Shown here: positions 22,393-30,422 of the stretch, in pieces
Numbering within the stretch: position 1 is the stretch's first letter
How the letters are laid out: each line of letters opens with the position of its first letter
Assembly (NCBI GenBank): GCA_050697275.1
Contig: JBOGZI010000106.1
Location: 1-32,215 of the forward strand
Reading direction: 5' to 3'
Length of the DNA: 32,215 nucleotides
From: JBOGZI01 sp050697275
GTDB taxonomy: Bacteria > Actinomycetota > Thermoleophilia > Solirubrobacterales > 70-9
The notes under the pieces: generated by a model
Databases searched by the model: none
The model's input: only the letters and a program-made list of their open reading frames with translations
Told to the model about the DNA's origin: nothing
Made by a program: the position numbers and the translations under genes

Positions 22393-23783
22393 GGGCGCCG
22401 GCTGGGCTTCCTCAGCGCGCCGCTGACGGGTGCGACTCCCGAGTTCCCGCGCATCGCTTGAGCGTATGGAACCTCCCGGTGATTGTCGATCGCACGACGA
22501 CCCAGCCTGAACAGCGCCACCACGAAGCCCGCCCAAACTCCCAGCATGATCGGCAGGTACACCGCCGCGATCCCCGTCGGCATGGGGGCCAGGTAGGCAA
22601 TCAATATGGGGACGAGCACCACGGCCTGCAGGAGCACCGTCCCCCGCAGGTGGCCGGCCATCAGGAAGAAGGGAATGCCCCAGATCAGGTACTGGAAGAC
22701 GGGATTGGGCGCGAACGCGTAGATAGCGAGCCAGAGCAGGACCGCCGAGTCGAGGGGGGACGGTCGAATTCGAATCACGAAGGCGAGAACCCCCAACGGC
22801 ACGAGCGACACGATCGAATTGGAATGCTCATAGAGAAACTCGCTGGCCGCGTTGAGCTGCGGGTGGCCGTCGACGATCCAGTCGATCGCGAGATCCGGCT
22901 GAACCGCCAGGCTCAAACCTCCCAGCCCCGGGAGGCCGCGATATTGGCGCAGCGTCTCCACGCCGCTCGGGTCGGCGATCAGGAACGGGGTCAGGAGAAG
23001 CAGCGGAACGGCGAGCGCACCGCCGACCAGGAGAGCCGCCTCCCGCCAGCTGCGAGCGCTTGGGGCGAGAGCGACCAGCAGGAACAAAGGGACGGTCTTG
23101 ATGGAGGCCCCGATCCCGATCAAGAGCCCGCAGGCGAGAGCTCGCTGGATCCGATCGCCGTCGAGCCGGATGGCGAGTCCCGAGCCCCACGAGCCGTTGG
23201 GCCGCAGGATGCCGAGCACCGTGGAGCTCCGCCCTTCCCAAACGACCAGCGCGATCACTGCGGGCAGGATCGCGAGCGCGTCGATCTGGCCGTGATAGCC
23301 CGAGATCGCGACGAACACCGGGCCGAGAACCACCGCCCCAGCGGCGAGCAGCCTGGTGCGTTCGCCGCTGCCCCGGGCCCCCAGATAGGCTTGGACGACC
23401 AGGGCCAGACCAGCGTTGGCGAGGATCGCCGGAACCTGGATCACGCCGTGGAACGGAAGCGGTGTGCGGTCGGCGATGAGGTCGGTCGGGCCGATCCACG
23501 CGAGGAACCCCGGCGGATAGGGGTAGCGGAAGAGGGACTCCTGATTGAGCTCCGAGTAGAGCTCCAGCGGACGCGGCCCGCTCAGCTCGGCCGCCACCAG
23601 CATCATGCTCTCGATGTCGAAGCCGGCGCCGAGGAGCGCGAACGCCAAGCCAAGGCTGATCGCGGTCCCGAACCCGACGATTGACCAGAGCGCTGTCCCG
23701 AAAGAGACCCTCACCGCGAGGCCGTCGCCGCCGGAGTTAAGCGGGTCTCTCACGCCGCGGCCCCAGCCGGCCGGCCCTGGCAT
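22389..23783 (-). CDS. GT-C-type membrane glycosyltransferase (GT87/DUF2029- or ALG6-like)
   Basis: This 464-aa protein has about ten hydrophobic segments. The first outer loop holds 'GFDIESM' (candidate acidic residue) followed by 'FRYPYPPGFLAWI'. A later loop has 'ISGYHGQIDALAILPAVIAL', a pattern shared by polyprenyl-phosphate-sugar-dependent mannosyl/glucosyltransferases. There is no large soluble domain, unlike the PMT-like proteins nearby. The start is uncertain: ATG 23783 has GAGGG at 8-nt spacing but overlaps the upstream GT2 gene by 47 nt. GTG 23714 would remove that overlap and 23 poorly hydrophobic residues. It is coupled to the flippase by an ATGA overlap. Donor and acceptor are unknown. 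Confidence 0.83.
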   Translation of the reverse strand: MPGPAGWGRGVRDPLNSGGDGLAVRVSFGTALWSIVGFGTAISLGLAFALLGAGFDIESMMLVAAELSGPRPLELYSELNQESLFRYPYPPGFLAWIGPTDLIADRTPLPFHGVIQVPAILANAGLALVVQAYLGARGSGERTRLLAAGAVVLGPVFVAISGYHGQIDALAILPAVIALVVWEGRSSTVLGILRPNGSWGSGLAIRLDGDRIQRALACGLLIGIGASIKTVPLFLLVALAPSARSWREAALLVGGALAVPLLLLTPFLIADPSGVETLRQYRGLPGLGGLSLAVQPDLAIDWIVDGHPQLNAASEFLYEHSNSIVSLVPLGVLAFVIRIRPSPLDSAVLLWLAIYAFAPNPVFQYLIWGIPFFLMAGHLRGTVLLQAVVLVPILIAYLAPMPTGIAAVYLPIMLGVWAGFVVALFRLGRRAIDNHREVPYAQAMRGNSGVAPVSGALRKPSRRP

Positions 23784-24654
23784 CCCGATAGCCCTCGAGG
23801 ACGGCGCTCAGCGCCGCGCTCCGGTTGGGCCGCCCGAGGGCGTGGGCGGCGAAGGTGGCCAGGATCACGCCGCGTCGCAGCCACGAGAGCGGCACCGGAA
23901 GAGGACGGTGCCGCTCGCAGACGACGACCGTGTTGCGCGTCCCGAAGTAGAGATTGTGGGTCGACGCGGCGCCGCCCGTCGAGGCTGAGCCCTCGTGCCA
24001 GGCCCGCGCCTCCGGAACCAGGATCACCTCGAAGCCGGCGGCCCGGGCTCGCAGGGACAGGTCTACGTCCTCGACGTAGAAGAAGAGGTCCTCGTCCAGC
24101 ATGCCGACCTCCTCGATGGTGCGCCTCGAGATTCCCATCAGGGCCCCGACGGCGCGGTCGGTGCGCAGACGCCGGCGGTAGCGTGGCCGGTCCCGGCGTC
24201 CCTGTCCGCGCGCTCGCCCCGAGTAGCCCAGCCAGGGCAGGAAGCGCTGCCCCGCGAACCAGATGTGATCCCGCCGGTCGGCGAGGTAGAGCTTCCCCGC
24301 CAGGATCCCCGCGCTCGGCTCCTCCCGGGCGGCGGCATCGAAGGCGGCGATGCAGTCCGGTGCGATCTCGGCGTCGTTGTTGAGCAGCACCACCCACTCG
24401 GCGCCCCGCTCCAGCGCCCGGCGAATCGCGACGTTGTGGCCGCCGGAGAAGCCGAGATTCCGGTCGTTCTCGATCAGCTCGACCTCCGGGTGCTGCTCGC
24501 GGATCGCATCCGCAGAGCCGTCGGTGGAACCCTGGTCGACGCAGACGACACCGATCGCGGGCTCGCGCACCTGCCGCAGCGACTCGAGGCAGGCGACGGT
24601 CGCCGACCGGTCGTTCCAGGAGAGGACGCTGACGTACCAGCTCGGTTCGGTCAC
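23737..24654 (-). CDS. Family 2 glycosyltransferase (rhamnosyltransferase WbbL-like)
   Basis: This 305-aa GT-A enzyme has 'SVLSWNDRSATVACLESL' (9-26), 'VCVDQGSTDGSADAI' (D40), 'NDRNLGFSGGHNVAIR' (63-78), 'VVLLNNDAEI' (N92-N93-D94), 'GALMGISRRTIEEVGMLDEDLFFYVEDVDLSLRA' and 'AWHEGSAS'. This is the arrangement of WbbL/RfbF-like rhamnosyltransferases and many related GT2s; the donor sugar is not certain. GTG 24654 overlaps the methyltransferase stop as GTGA, which fixes the start. A longer in-frame reading from 24714 would add an Arg-rich tail inside the upstream gene. Confidence 0.92.
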   Translation of the reverse strand: MTEPSWYVSVLSWNDRSATVACLESLRQVREPAIGVVCVDQGSTDGSADAIREQHPEVELIENDRNLGFSGGHNVAIRRALERGAEWVVLLNNDAEIAPDCIAAFDAAAREEPSAGILAGKLYLADRRDHIWFAGQRFLPWLGYSGRARGQGRRDRPRYRRRLRTDRAVGALMGISRRTIEEVGMLDEDLFFYVEDVDLSLRARAAGFEVILVPEARAWHEGSASTGGAASTHNLYFGTRNTVVVCERHRPLPVPLSWLRRGVILATFAAHALGRPNRSAALSAVLEGYRDARAGRLGPRRERPA

Positions 24655-25343
24655 GCCTGAACGGACCCGAGCCGCATGCCGCCGCGGCCGGACCGCGTTG
24701 CGAGCACGTACCACTGGAAGACCAGGAACTCGCTGGAGCGGCCGAGTGTGAGACGCTCCAGCAGCCGCCGCGGCGCCGAGAGCGGACTGTGCCCGACCGC
24801 GACGACGTCCCAGCCCGCGTCGGTCACGGAGGTGACCAGGTCGCGCCTGGTGAACCAGCGCAGGTGCGTGTTGTCGCGGTGGCCTCCTCGCTCCGTGTAG
24901 CCGAACGTGCCGCGAACGAACAGGTCCCAGGCGAGGGAGAGGTGGCGCGCGTTGGGAACCGACACCTGCAGATGGCCTCCCGGCGCCGCGACGGCGTGGA
25001 GCCGCCGCAGGACCGACCAGGGATCGACCAGATGCTCGAGGACGTCGTAGCAGAGCACCGTGTCGAACGGGCCCGCGAGGTCGTTCAGCGCCTCCTCGAC
25101 GGTGGTGGCCATGATCTGGTCATAGACGCCACCGGCGGCAGCTGCCGCCTCGCGATCCGGCTCGATTCCCACCAGGCTCGCCGCCCCTTCGGATCGAAGC
25201 TGCCGGCCTACGGTTCCGGCTCCGCAGCCGACGTCGAGCACCTGGCCGAGGGGACGGGGAAGCATCGCGACCAGGTCGGGTCGCTCGTTCGCGTAGTAAC
25301 CGTCGTCCTTCCGCCACGCTACGGAGCGCTGGGTGGCGCTCAT
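24651..25343 (-). CDS. Class I SAM-dependent methyltransferase (Methyltransf_11/23-like)
   Basis: This 230-aa protein has 'GQVLDVGCGAGTVGRQL' (33-49) as the SAM loop, 'LVGIEPDREAA' ending strand 2, and 'FDTVLCYDVLEHLVDPWSVLRRL' as the post-I motif. 'GGHLQVSVPNARHLSLAWDL' follows. There is no extra domain and no membrane segment. Both ends overlap neighbours by 4 nt (ATGA with the upstream GT2, GTGA with the downstream GT2), so it is made together with two glycosyltransferases and probably methylates a sugar that one of them adds. The acceptor is inferred from context. Confidence 0.9.
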   Translation of the reverse strand: MSATQRSVAWRKDDGYYANERPDLVAMLPRPLGQVLDVGCGAGTVGRQLRSEGAASLVGIEPDREAAAAAGGVYDQIMATTVEEALNDLAGPFDTVLCYDVLEHLVDPWSVLRRLHAVAAPGGHLQVSVPNARHLSLAWDLFVRGTFGYTERGGHRDNTHLRWFTRRDLVTSVTDAGWDVVAVGHSPLSAPRRLLERLTLGRSSEFLVFQWYVLATRSGRGGMRLGSVQA

Positions 25344-26272
25344 GTCTGGCCTGCACCCTCCATCCGTCGCCGCGCTCGAGCGGCGCGCGCCACCGCCGCA
25401 CCCACCCGGGCAAGGCCCGGAACGCCCCCGGCGAGTGCCGCCGCCCTGCCGCGGCGCCAGGCCGCTCGGTAGTCCCCGGCGCGATATCGCCGGCGGGCCT
25501 CACCGAGCAAGAGAGCCGTCCGGCTGCCGCGCACCCTGCCTCGGAGCTCCGGATACCGAGCCTCGACGATCGCCATCAACATCAGACCCTCCTCGAACCA
25601 CTGGGCGCGATTGTCGGAGTCGGTGAGCTGCCCTGCGTGGCGGCGGTAGCGCACCAGCACCTCCTGGGAGACGACGCACGTACCCTGCCTGAACAGCTCG
25701 ATGTCGAAGAGCCAGTCGGCGCCGTAGTAGAGCCGAGGATGGAGGCCATGTCGAGGGCGTGCCGAGGCCCGAAACATCGTCGCCGAGGGGAGATGCTTGT
25801 AGGTGGGGTCGAACCAGAGCTCCACTCCCCCCTCCCGAAGGGGCCGTCCGTTCTCGCGCTTCGTGAAGCTGCCCAGGCTTCTGCCCAGCTCGGAATCGAA
25901 CACCTCCGCGTCGTGGCAGCAGCCGACGGCGTCGGGACGCTGCTCGAGCATGCTCACCTGCGTGGAGAGCTTGCCGGGGAACATGACGTCGTCGCCGTCG
26001 AGCCACGCGATCAGCTCGCCTCTCGCCGCCTTGAGCGCCCGGTTCGCCGCGACCGGTCTGCCCTCGTTTCGATCGCCCTTGATGACCCTGACGCGCTCGT
26101 CCTTTGAGGCGAACTCATCCGCGATCGAGAGCGTCCCGTCGGTTGAGCCGTCGTCGGAGATCACAAGCTCGAGGTCGCCGTAGTCCTGCGCGAGGACGCT
26201 CTCGACGGACTCGGAGAGGTACGCCTCCTCGTTGAAGACGGGCATGACCACGCTGACTCTGGGCTCGGGCAT
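25340..26272 (-). CDS. Family 2 glycosyltransferase, first gene of the long minus-strand operon
   Basis: This 310-aa GT-A enzyme has 'VSVVMPVFNEEAYLSESVESVLAQ' (6-29), 'VISDDGSTDGTL' (D40-D41), 'RNEGRPVAANRALKAARGELIAWLDGDD' (68-95; D92, D94, D95 for the metal and donor) and an Arg/Ala-rich C-terminal tail. ATG 26272 is chosen because the family sequence starts right after it and a TACCCT box lies 11 nt upstream. A longer reading from 26365 would run through the divergent promoter. Its end overlaps the methyltransferase start as ATGA. It probably leads a seven-gene unit ending with GT-C paralogue B. Confidence 0.92.
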   Translation of the reverse strand: MPEPRVSVVMPVFNEEAYLSESVESVLAQDYGDLELVISDDGSTDGTLSIADEFASKDERVRVIKGDRNEGRPVAANRALKAARGELIAWLDGDDVMFPGKLSTQVSMLEQRPDAVGCCHDAEVFDSELGRSLGSFTKRENGRPLREGGVELWFDPTYKHLPSATMFRASARPRHGLHPRLYYGADWLFDIELFRQGTCVVSQEVLVRYRRHAGQLTDSDNRAQWFEEGLMLMAIVEARYPELRGRVRGSRTALLLGEARRRYRAGDYRAAWRRGRAAALAGGVPGLARVGAAVARAARARRRMEGAGQT

Positions 26273-26283
26273 TTCGGCGCGCC

Positions 26284-26289
26284 AGGGTA
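26284..26289 (-). promoter_or_regulatory. -10-like box of the long minus-strand operon
   Basis: On the minus strand TACCCT lies 11 nt before ATG 26272, which would give a leader of only a few bases. It shares the 61-bp divergent gap with the box at 26322-26327. Confidence 0.4.
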
Positions 26290-26321
26290 GCGTCAGTCGG
26301 CCGAGCCCGATTGAGCGACCG

Positions 26322-26327
26322 TAACCT
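26322..26327 (+). promoter_or_regulatory. -10-like box, leaderless start of the 342-aa gene
   Basis: TAACCT lies 6 nt upstream of ATG 26334 without a Shine-Dalgarno sequence between. TTGAGC at 26311-26316 is too close (5 nt) to be its -35. Confidence 0.4.
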
Positions 26328-26333
26328 TCCCGC

Positions 26334-27362
26334 ATGCCGCCCCGGGTCCTCTTCCTCCACGCCAACGGCGAGGACTACCTCTCCGACTCGCTGCTTCACG
26401 GATTGCGAACGGTTCTGGGCGAGTTCGCGGTTGACGTCCCGCGCCGAGATGCGCTCTACGAGGATCTGAAGGAGGCCCGGCGCGATCGCCTGTATGGCCG
26501 TGGCTTCACGCTGTACGGTCGCCTGCCTGAGCTCGAGGTCGATCGTGAGTGGCCGATTCAGCGCGCGCTCGAGGGCGAGTTCGAGATCGTGGTGATCGCC
26601 GACATCCACCGGAACTGGTCGCCCTGGGTGCGGCTGCGTCCGCTCCTGCGGCGCCTTCGCGCCAACGGCACCACCCTCGTCGCCCTCGACGGCGGCGATT
26701 CCGCCGTGATGTACCCCTACGGGCCGACCTGGTGGCGGCAGATGCGCCCCTGGCCCTTGCCCAGGGCCCATCGGCGCATCCTCTTCTACAAGCGCGAGTT
26801 GCAGCCACTCACCGCCCGCATCCGCTACTTCGGTTTGCTGCCGGGTGGCCTCGCCCTTCGCTTGCTCTCTCGTAGCGTCAGGCCGATCGCCTTCTCGATC
26901 CCGGAGGAGCATCTCGCTACAGGCGAGAAGGAGAAGACGAAGCTCCTCGCCACTCACGCCGTTGATCCGGAGGTTGCGAACGCGGTCGAGGGCGCCGTGG
27001 AGCGGTACGCGTTCAGCAGCGAGGCCGACTACTACCGGGACCTGCGGGCGTCACGGTTCGGGGTCACGACCAGGAAGGCGGGCTGGGACTGCATGCGCCA
27101 CTACGAGCTGGCCGCCAGCGGTTGTGTCCCCTGCTTTCGCGACCTGCACCGAAAGCCACCCTCGGCCGGCCCGCACGGACTCGACGAGAGCAACTGCGTT
27201 CCCTACGGCGACGCGCGAGAGCTGCTCGACAGGATCGAGCGCATCGAGGAAGCTGAGTACGAAAGGCTCCGCCAGGGGGCGCTCCGGTGGGCGAGGGAGA
27301 ACACCACGGTCCAGCGCGCGCGCGAGCTCCTCGCCGAGGCCCAAGGCTCGCCCGACTCCTGA
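26334..27362 (+). CDS. Unrecognised protein, possible divergent GT-B glycosyltransferase
   Basis: This 342-aa soluble protein begins 'PPRVLFLHANGEDYLSDSLLHGLR', like the first strand-loop-helix of a Rossmann-type domain. 'EFEIVVIADIHRNW' (about 82-95) and 'TTLVALDGGDSA' (about 112-123) look like further core strands. The C-terminal part has 'SRFGVTTRKAGWDCMRHYELAASGCVPCFRDL', where the Glu in 'HYELAASGCVP' recalls the nucleotide-sugar-binding Glu of GT-B and exostosin/CgeB-like enzymes. I cannot place it in a named family. The strong glycosyltransferase context supports a sugar-transfer role, as inference. It starts at ATG 26334 after a TAACCT box and is followed after 26 bp by an FkbM methyltransferase, probably in the same transcript. 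Confidence 0.75.
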   Translation: MPPRVLFLHANGEDYLSDSLLHGLRTVLGEFAVDVPRRDALYEDLKEARRDRLYGRGFTLYGRLPELEVDREWPIQRALEGEFEIVVIADIHRNWSPWVRLRPLLRRLRANGTTLVALDGGDSAVMYPYGPTWWRQMRPWPLPRAHRRILFYKRELQPLTARIRYFGLLPGGLALRLLSRSVRPIAFSIPEEHLATGEKEKTKLLATHAVDPEVANAVEGAVERYAFSSEADYYRDLRASRFGVTTRKAGWDCMRHYELAASGCVPCFRDLHRKPPSAGPHGLDESNCVPYGDARELLDRIERIEEAEYERLRQGALRWARENTTVQRARELLAEAQGSPDS

Positions 27363-27388
27363 CATCCTGCGACTCGTCGTCTGATCAG

Positions 27389-28258
27389 ATGGAGCCGCGT
27401 TCACCTCTCACCCGAGTCCACGTCGCCTGGAACTTCGTGGTGGACGCGCTCGTGCTCGCGCTACGAGCGCCCGGCATGCGCGAGAGAGGGCGGGTGCTCG
27501 GCCTGGCCGTCCGCGCGTTTCTCACGGTCGCCTCCCGGCAACCCGGCCTGCTCGGGCGGCTCTTCCGGGCGCCGAAGCTGCGCGAGTACGAGCTGCGACC
27601 CGCGCCAGACGCCCCGGTCCTGCGTCTGCGGTCCAACGACATGGTCGTGATGGAGGTGTATGGAGGCCGTCCGTACGAGCTCGACTACGAGCCACTCGGG
27701 GAGGTCGACTCGATCCTCGACGTCGGCGCGAATGTCGGCACCGCGTCCGCCTTCCTCGCGACCCGGTTCTCGGGAGCCAGGATCGTCGCCGTCGAGCCGA
27801 ACCCGTTCACCTTCGAGCTGCTGCGTGAGAACCTGCGGAGGGCCGCGCCGGAGGGGATCGCCGTGAACGCCGCGGTGGTCGCCAGGCCGGGGAGCTACCA
27901 GCTCGAGCCGGGGACGTCCCCCAGCAACGACCAGGTAGTTGCCACCCCGGCCCGCGGCGAGGGAGACCTCGAGGCCTTGACCGTGGACGAGCTCCTCGAT
28001 CGCTACCTGCCCGGCGGAGTGGACCTTATGAAGGTGGATATCGAAGGGGGCGAGCACGAGCTATTCGAGGGCGTGGCGGAGTGGGCGCCGCGCGTGCGAG
28101 CGATCGTTGCCGAGGTGCACGCACCGCTCACGACCGAGCGGGCGTGCGAGCTGCTTCGGGCGGGCGGCTTCGAGCCGCTGCCGGTCGCTCCGGGTCGGGC
28201 CCGACGCGAGCTGGTCTTCTGTCTCCGCGCAGGGCGGTCCCAGCCGGTCTCGGCGTGA
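27389..28258 (+). CDS. FkbM family methyltransferase with N-terminal extension
   Basis: This 289-aa protein has the FkbM core in its C-terminal two-thirds: 'ILDVGANVGTASAFLA' (109-124), 'IVAVEPNPFTFELLRENL' (132-149, E136) and 'LMKVDIEGGEHELFEGV' (213-229). Residues 1-70 form an extra basic and hydrophobic helical region ('FVVDALVLALRAPGM', 'LGLAVRAFLTVASRQPGLLGRLFR') that might lie on the membrane or bind a partner. ATG 27389 is chosen since it follows the upstream stop by 26 bp; a longer reading would overlap that gene. It probably methylates a sugar added by the neighbouring transferases. It converges with the GT4 gene, 14-bp gap. Confidence 0.9.
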   Translation: MEPRSPLTRVHVAWNFVVDALVLALRAPGMRERGRVLGLAVRAFLTVASRQPGLLGRLFRAPKLREYELRPAPDAPVLRLRSNDMVVMEVYGGRPYELDYEPLGEVDSILDVGANVGTASAFLATRFSGARIVAVEPNPFTFELLRENLRRAAPEGIAVNAAVVARPGSYQLEPGTSPSNDQVVATPARGEGDLEALTVDELLDRYLPGGVDLMKVDIEGGEHELFEGVAEWAPRVRAIVAEVHAPLTTERACELLRAGGFEPLPVAPGRARRELVFCLRAGRSQPVSA

Positions 28259-28272
28259 CCGATACGACTCGA

Positions 28273-29397
28273 TCAGCTCAGCGCCCGCCGGTAGGACTCG
28301 ATGGTCCCGCGTGCGGTGCGCTCCCACGTGAACTGCGCCGCGCGCAGCCGCCCCGCGTCCGAAAGCCGCTGCCGTAACTCCCCGTCGGCGAGCAGGGATC
28401 GGATGGCGCCGGCGATCTCTTCGGGCCGCTCATGATCGAAGACCAGGGCGGCGTCACCGGCGACCTCGAGCACGGCCTTGGCGCGGCCGCAGGCCACCGG
28501 AAGACCGCGGGCCATCGCCTCCAGGACCGGCAGCCCGAATCCCTCGTAGCGCGAGGGGAACACGAAGCAGGTCGAGGCGCGGTAGAGACCCTCGAGCTCA
28601 TCGGCGGACAGCCAGCCGAGGAAGCGCACGTCCTGCGCGATTCCCAGCTCGGCTGCCTGCGTGCGAAGCTCGGCCTCATGCTGCGTCGAATAGCCGGGCA
28701 GCACGAGCAGGGGGCGCTCGGGTTCGGGGATCAGGGCCTGGGCTTCGAGCAGGCGGGGAAGGTTCTTGTGGGGCCGCTTGGTGGAGACGCTGAGCGCCAG
28801 CGCTCGGCCGTCGAGCCCGAGACGTCGCCGGAGCTCGGGCTCGCCGACGTAGTCGGTGAGGGGTCGGGCGCCATACCCTTGTGGTACCACGTCGATCCTC
28901 TCGGCGGGGATGTTCAGACGGCTGATGGCGTCGTCGCGGGTGCTCTCGGAGATCGCGATGACGCGCTTCGAACGGCGCGTCGCGGCCGGCATCAAGACGC
29001 GAACTCCCCAGCGACGCAGGCCGAAATGCGACCCGGACTCCATCAGGAAGATCAGGTCGTGAAGAGTCATGACGGCGGGCAGCCTTCCCCAGACCGGGCC
29101 CGTGTGGGCGAGGTTGTGCAGGAGGTCGATCCCGCTCCGAGCTGCAAGGCGCGGCAGGAGGAGCTGCTCCCCGCGCACCCAGTCGATCCGGTTTTCGGCG
29201 TGGATCGGGACGACCACCGCCTCGGCGAGCTCGGTCCACGGTCCCTCGCCCGCCGCCGCGGTCTCGCGGTTTATGAACGCCGTCAGCCTCAGCTCGGGCG
29301 CCGACTCCCGCAACGCCGGGATCAGCTCCCGGGCGTAGGTCTCCGACCCGCCGGTCTCGCCGGGAACCAGGTAGATGAGGTTGAGTCCTACGTGCAT
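28273..29397 (-). CDS. Family 4 glycosyltransferase (GT-B, retaining)
   Basis: This 374-aa protein has the two-domain GT-B layout. Its N-terminal glycine loop is 'GETGGSETYARELIPAL' (13-29), with 'VMTLHDLIFL' and 'VIAISESTRDDAI' at the domain border. The donor-binding region has 'STKRPHKNLPRLLEA' (205-219; R208/K211) and the E-x7-E motif 'YEGFGLPVLEAMARGLPVA' (E285, E293). It should transfer a hexose from a nucleotide sugar, often GDP-mannose in this family. Length is normal. ATG 29397 lies close to the divergent GT2 gene (8-38 bp, depending on that gene's start). Confidence 0.94.
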   Translation of the reverse strand: MHVGLNLIYLVPGETGGSETYARELIPALRESAPELRLTAFINRETAAAGEGPWTELAEAVVVPIHAENRIDWVRGEQLLLPRLAARSGIDLLHNLAHTGPVWGRLPAVMTLHDLIFLMESGSHFGLRRWGVRVLMPAATRRSKRVIAISESTRDDAISRLNIPAERIDVVPQGYGARPLTDYVGEPELRRRLGLDGRALALSVSTKRPHKNLPRLLEAQALIPEPERPLLVLPGYSTQHEAELRTQAAELGIAQDVRFLGWLSADELEGLYRASTCFVFPSRYEGFGLPVLEAMARGLPVACGRAKAVLEVAGDAALVFDHERPEEIAGAIRSLLADGELRQRLSDAGRLRAAQFTWERTARGTIESYRRALS

Positions 29398-29405
29398 CCC
29401 GTAGA

Positions 29406-30401
29406 TTGGCCGGCGGAAGCGCAGATGATCTGCAATTGATCTCGGTGATCATTCCAGTCCGCAACGGCGGCGAGGACCTGCGCCGCTGCCTCGATGCGAT
29501 CGAACGCCAGGACGTCGACGATGAGGTCGAGGTCGTGGTGGTCGACTCCAGCTCCACGGACGGCAGCGCCGAACTCGCCCGCGCCCGTGGCGCCCGGGTG
29601 CACTCGATCCCTGTCGAGGAGTTCAACCATGGCGCCACCCGCAACCTTGGAGCCAAACTGGCCGAGGGTGACACCCTGGTCTTCACCTCGCAGGATGCCG
29701 CGGCGGAGGATGAGCGCTGGCTGTTCCACCTCATCGCCCCGCTCGAGGACGATCGCGTCGCGGGAGTGTACGGCCGTCAGCTCCCCCACCCTGACGCCTC
29801 GCCGCCGGAGCGATACTTCCTCGACTTTCTCTACGGGCCCGGCAGTCGTGTGCAGGAGGCGGCGACGCCCGAAGGCCTCTCGATGGAGACCACCCTGTTC
29901 TCGAACGTCAACGCGGCGATCCCGGGACGTTTCCTGGAGCGCTTTCCCTTCGTCGGCGACATCATCATGAGCGAGGATCAGGAGTGGGCGCGGCGGGTGC
30001 TGCTCGCCGGTCACCGGCTCGTCTATGAGCCCGAGGCGGCGGTCCGTCACTCACACGCCTACACGCTGCGATCCGCCTTCAGGCGCTTCTTCGACTCCGG
30101 CGCATCCGCGGACCGTGCGTACCTGGCCGGAGGGCGACCGTCGGGGCGCGTGCTCAGGCGGGCAGCGCTGCGATATGCGCGAGGCGAGCTTGGCTGGCTC
30201 TGGAGGACCGGACAACGTCACTGGATCCCCTACGCGATCCTCTATGAGGGGGTCAAGTTCTTGGGGGTGCAGCTCGGTGCGCGCCACCACCGCCTGCCCC
30301 TGCGACTGAAGATGCGACTCAGCGCCATTCCCTCATACTGGGCTTCGACCGAAGGGTCTCCATCACGAAGGAGCGCCGGGAGGTCGAGGCAGCAGGGATA
30401 G
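29406..30401 (+). CDS. Family 2 glycosyltransferase (RfbN-like rhamnosyltransferase type)
   Basis: This protein of about 331 aa has 'ISVIIPVRNGGEDLRRCLDAIE' (12-33), 'VVVDSSSTDGSAELA' (D47; DSSS in place of DDGS, as in RfbN-like enzymes), 'EEFNHGATRNLGAKLAEGD' (71-89), 'VFTSQDAAAEDERW' (Q96-D97) and 'SEDQEWARRVLLAGHRLVY'. 'FNHGATRN' with 'SQDA' is typical of bacterial rhamnosyltransferases, so L-rhamnose is the likely donor sugar, though no dTDP-rhamnose genes are in the window. The start is unclear: TTG 29406 leaves 8 bp to the divergent GT4 gene, while TTG 29436 gives a tighter family N-terminus. The C-terminal 30 residues are basic and low in complexity. Confidence 0.9.
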   Translation: MAGGSADDLQLISVIIPVRNGGEDLRRCLDAIERQDVDDEVEVVVVDSSSTDGSAELARARGARVHSIPVEEFNHGATRNLGAKLAEGDTLVFTSQDAAAEDERWLFHLIAPLEDDRVAGVYGRQLPHPDASPPERYFLDFLYGPGSRVQEAATPEGLSMETTLFSNVNAAIPGRFLERFPFVGDIIMSEDQEWARRVLLAGHRLVYEPEAAVRHSHAYTLRSAFRRFFDSGASADRAYLAGGRPSGRVLRRAALRYARGELGWLWRTGQRHWIPYAILYEGVKFLGVQLGARHHRLPLRLKMRLSAIPSYWASTEGSPSRRSAGRSRQQG

Positions 30402-30422
30402 CGGCCTCTCGGCGGCTCAGGC

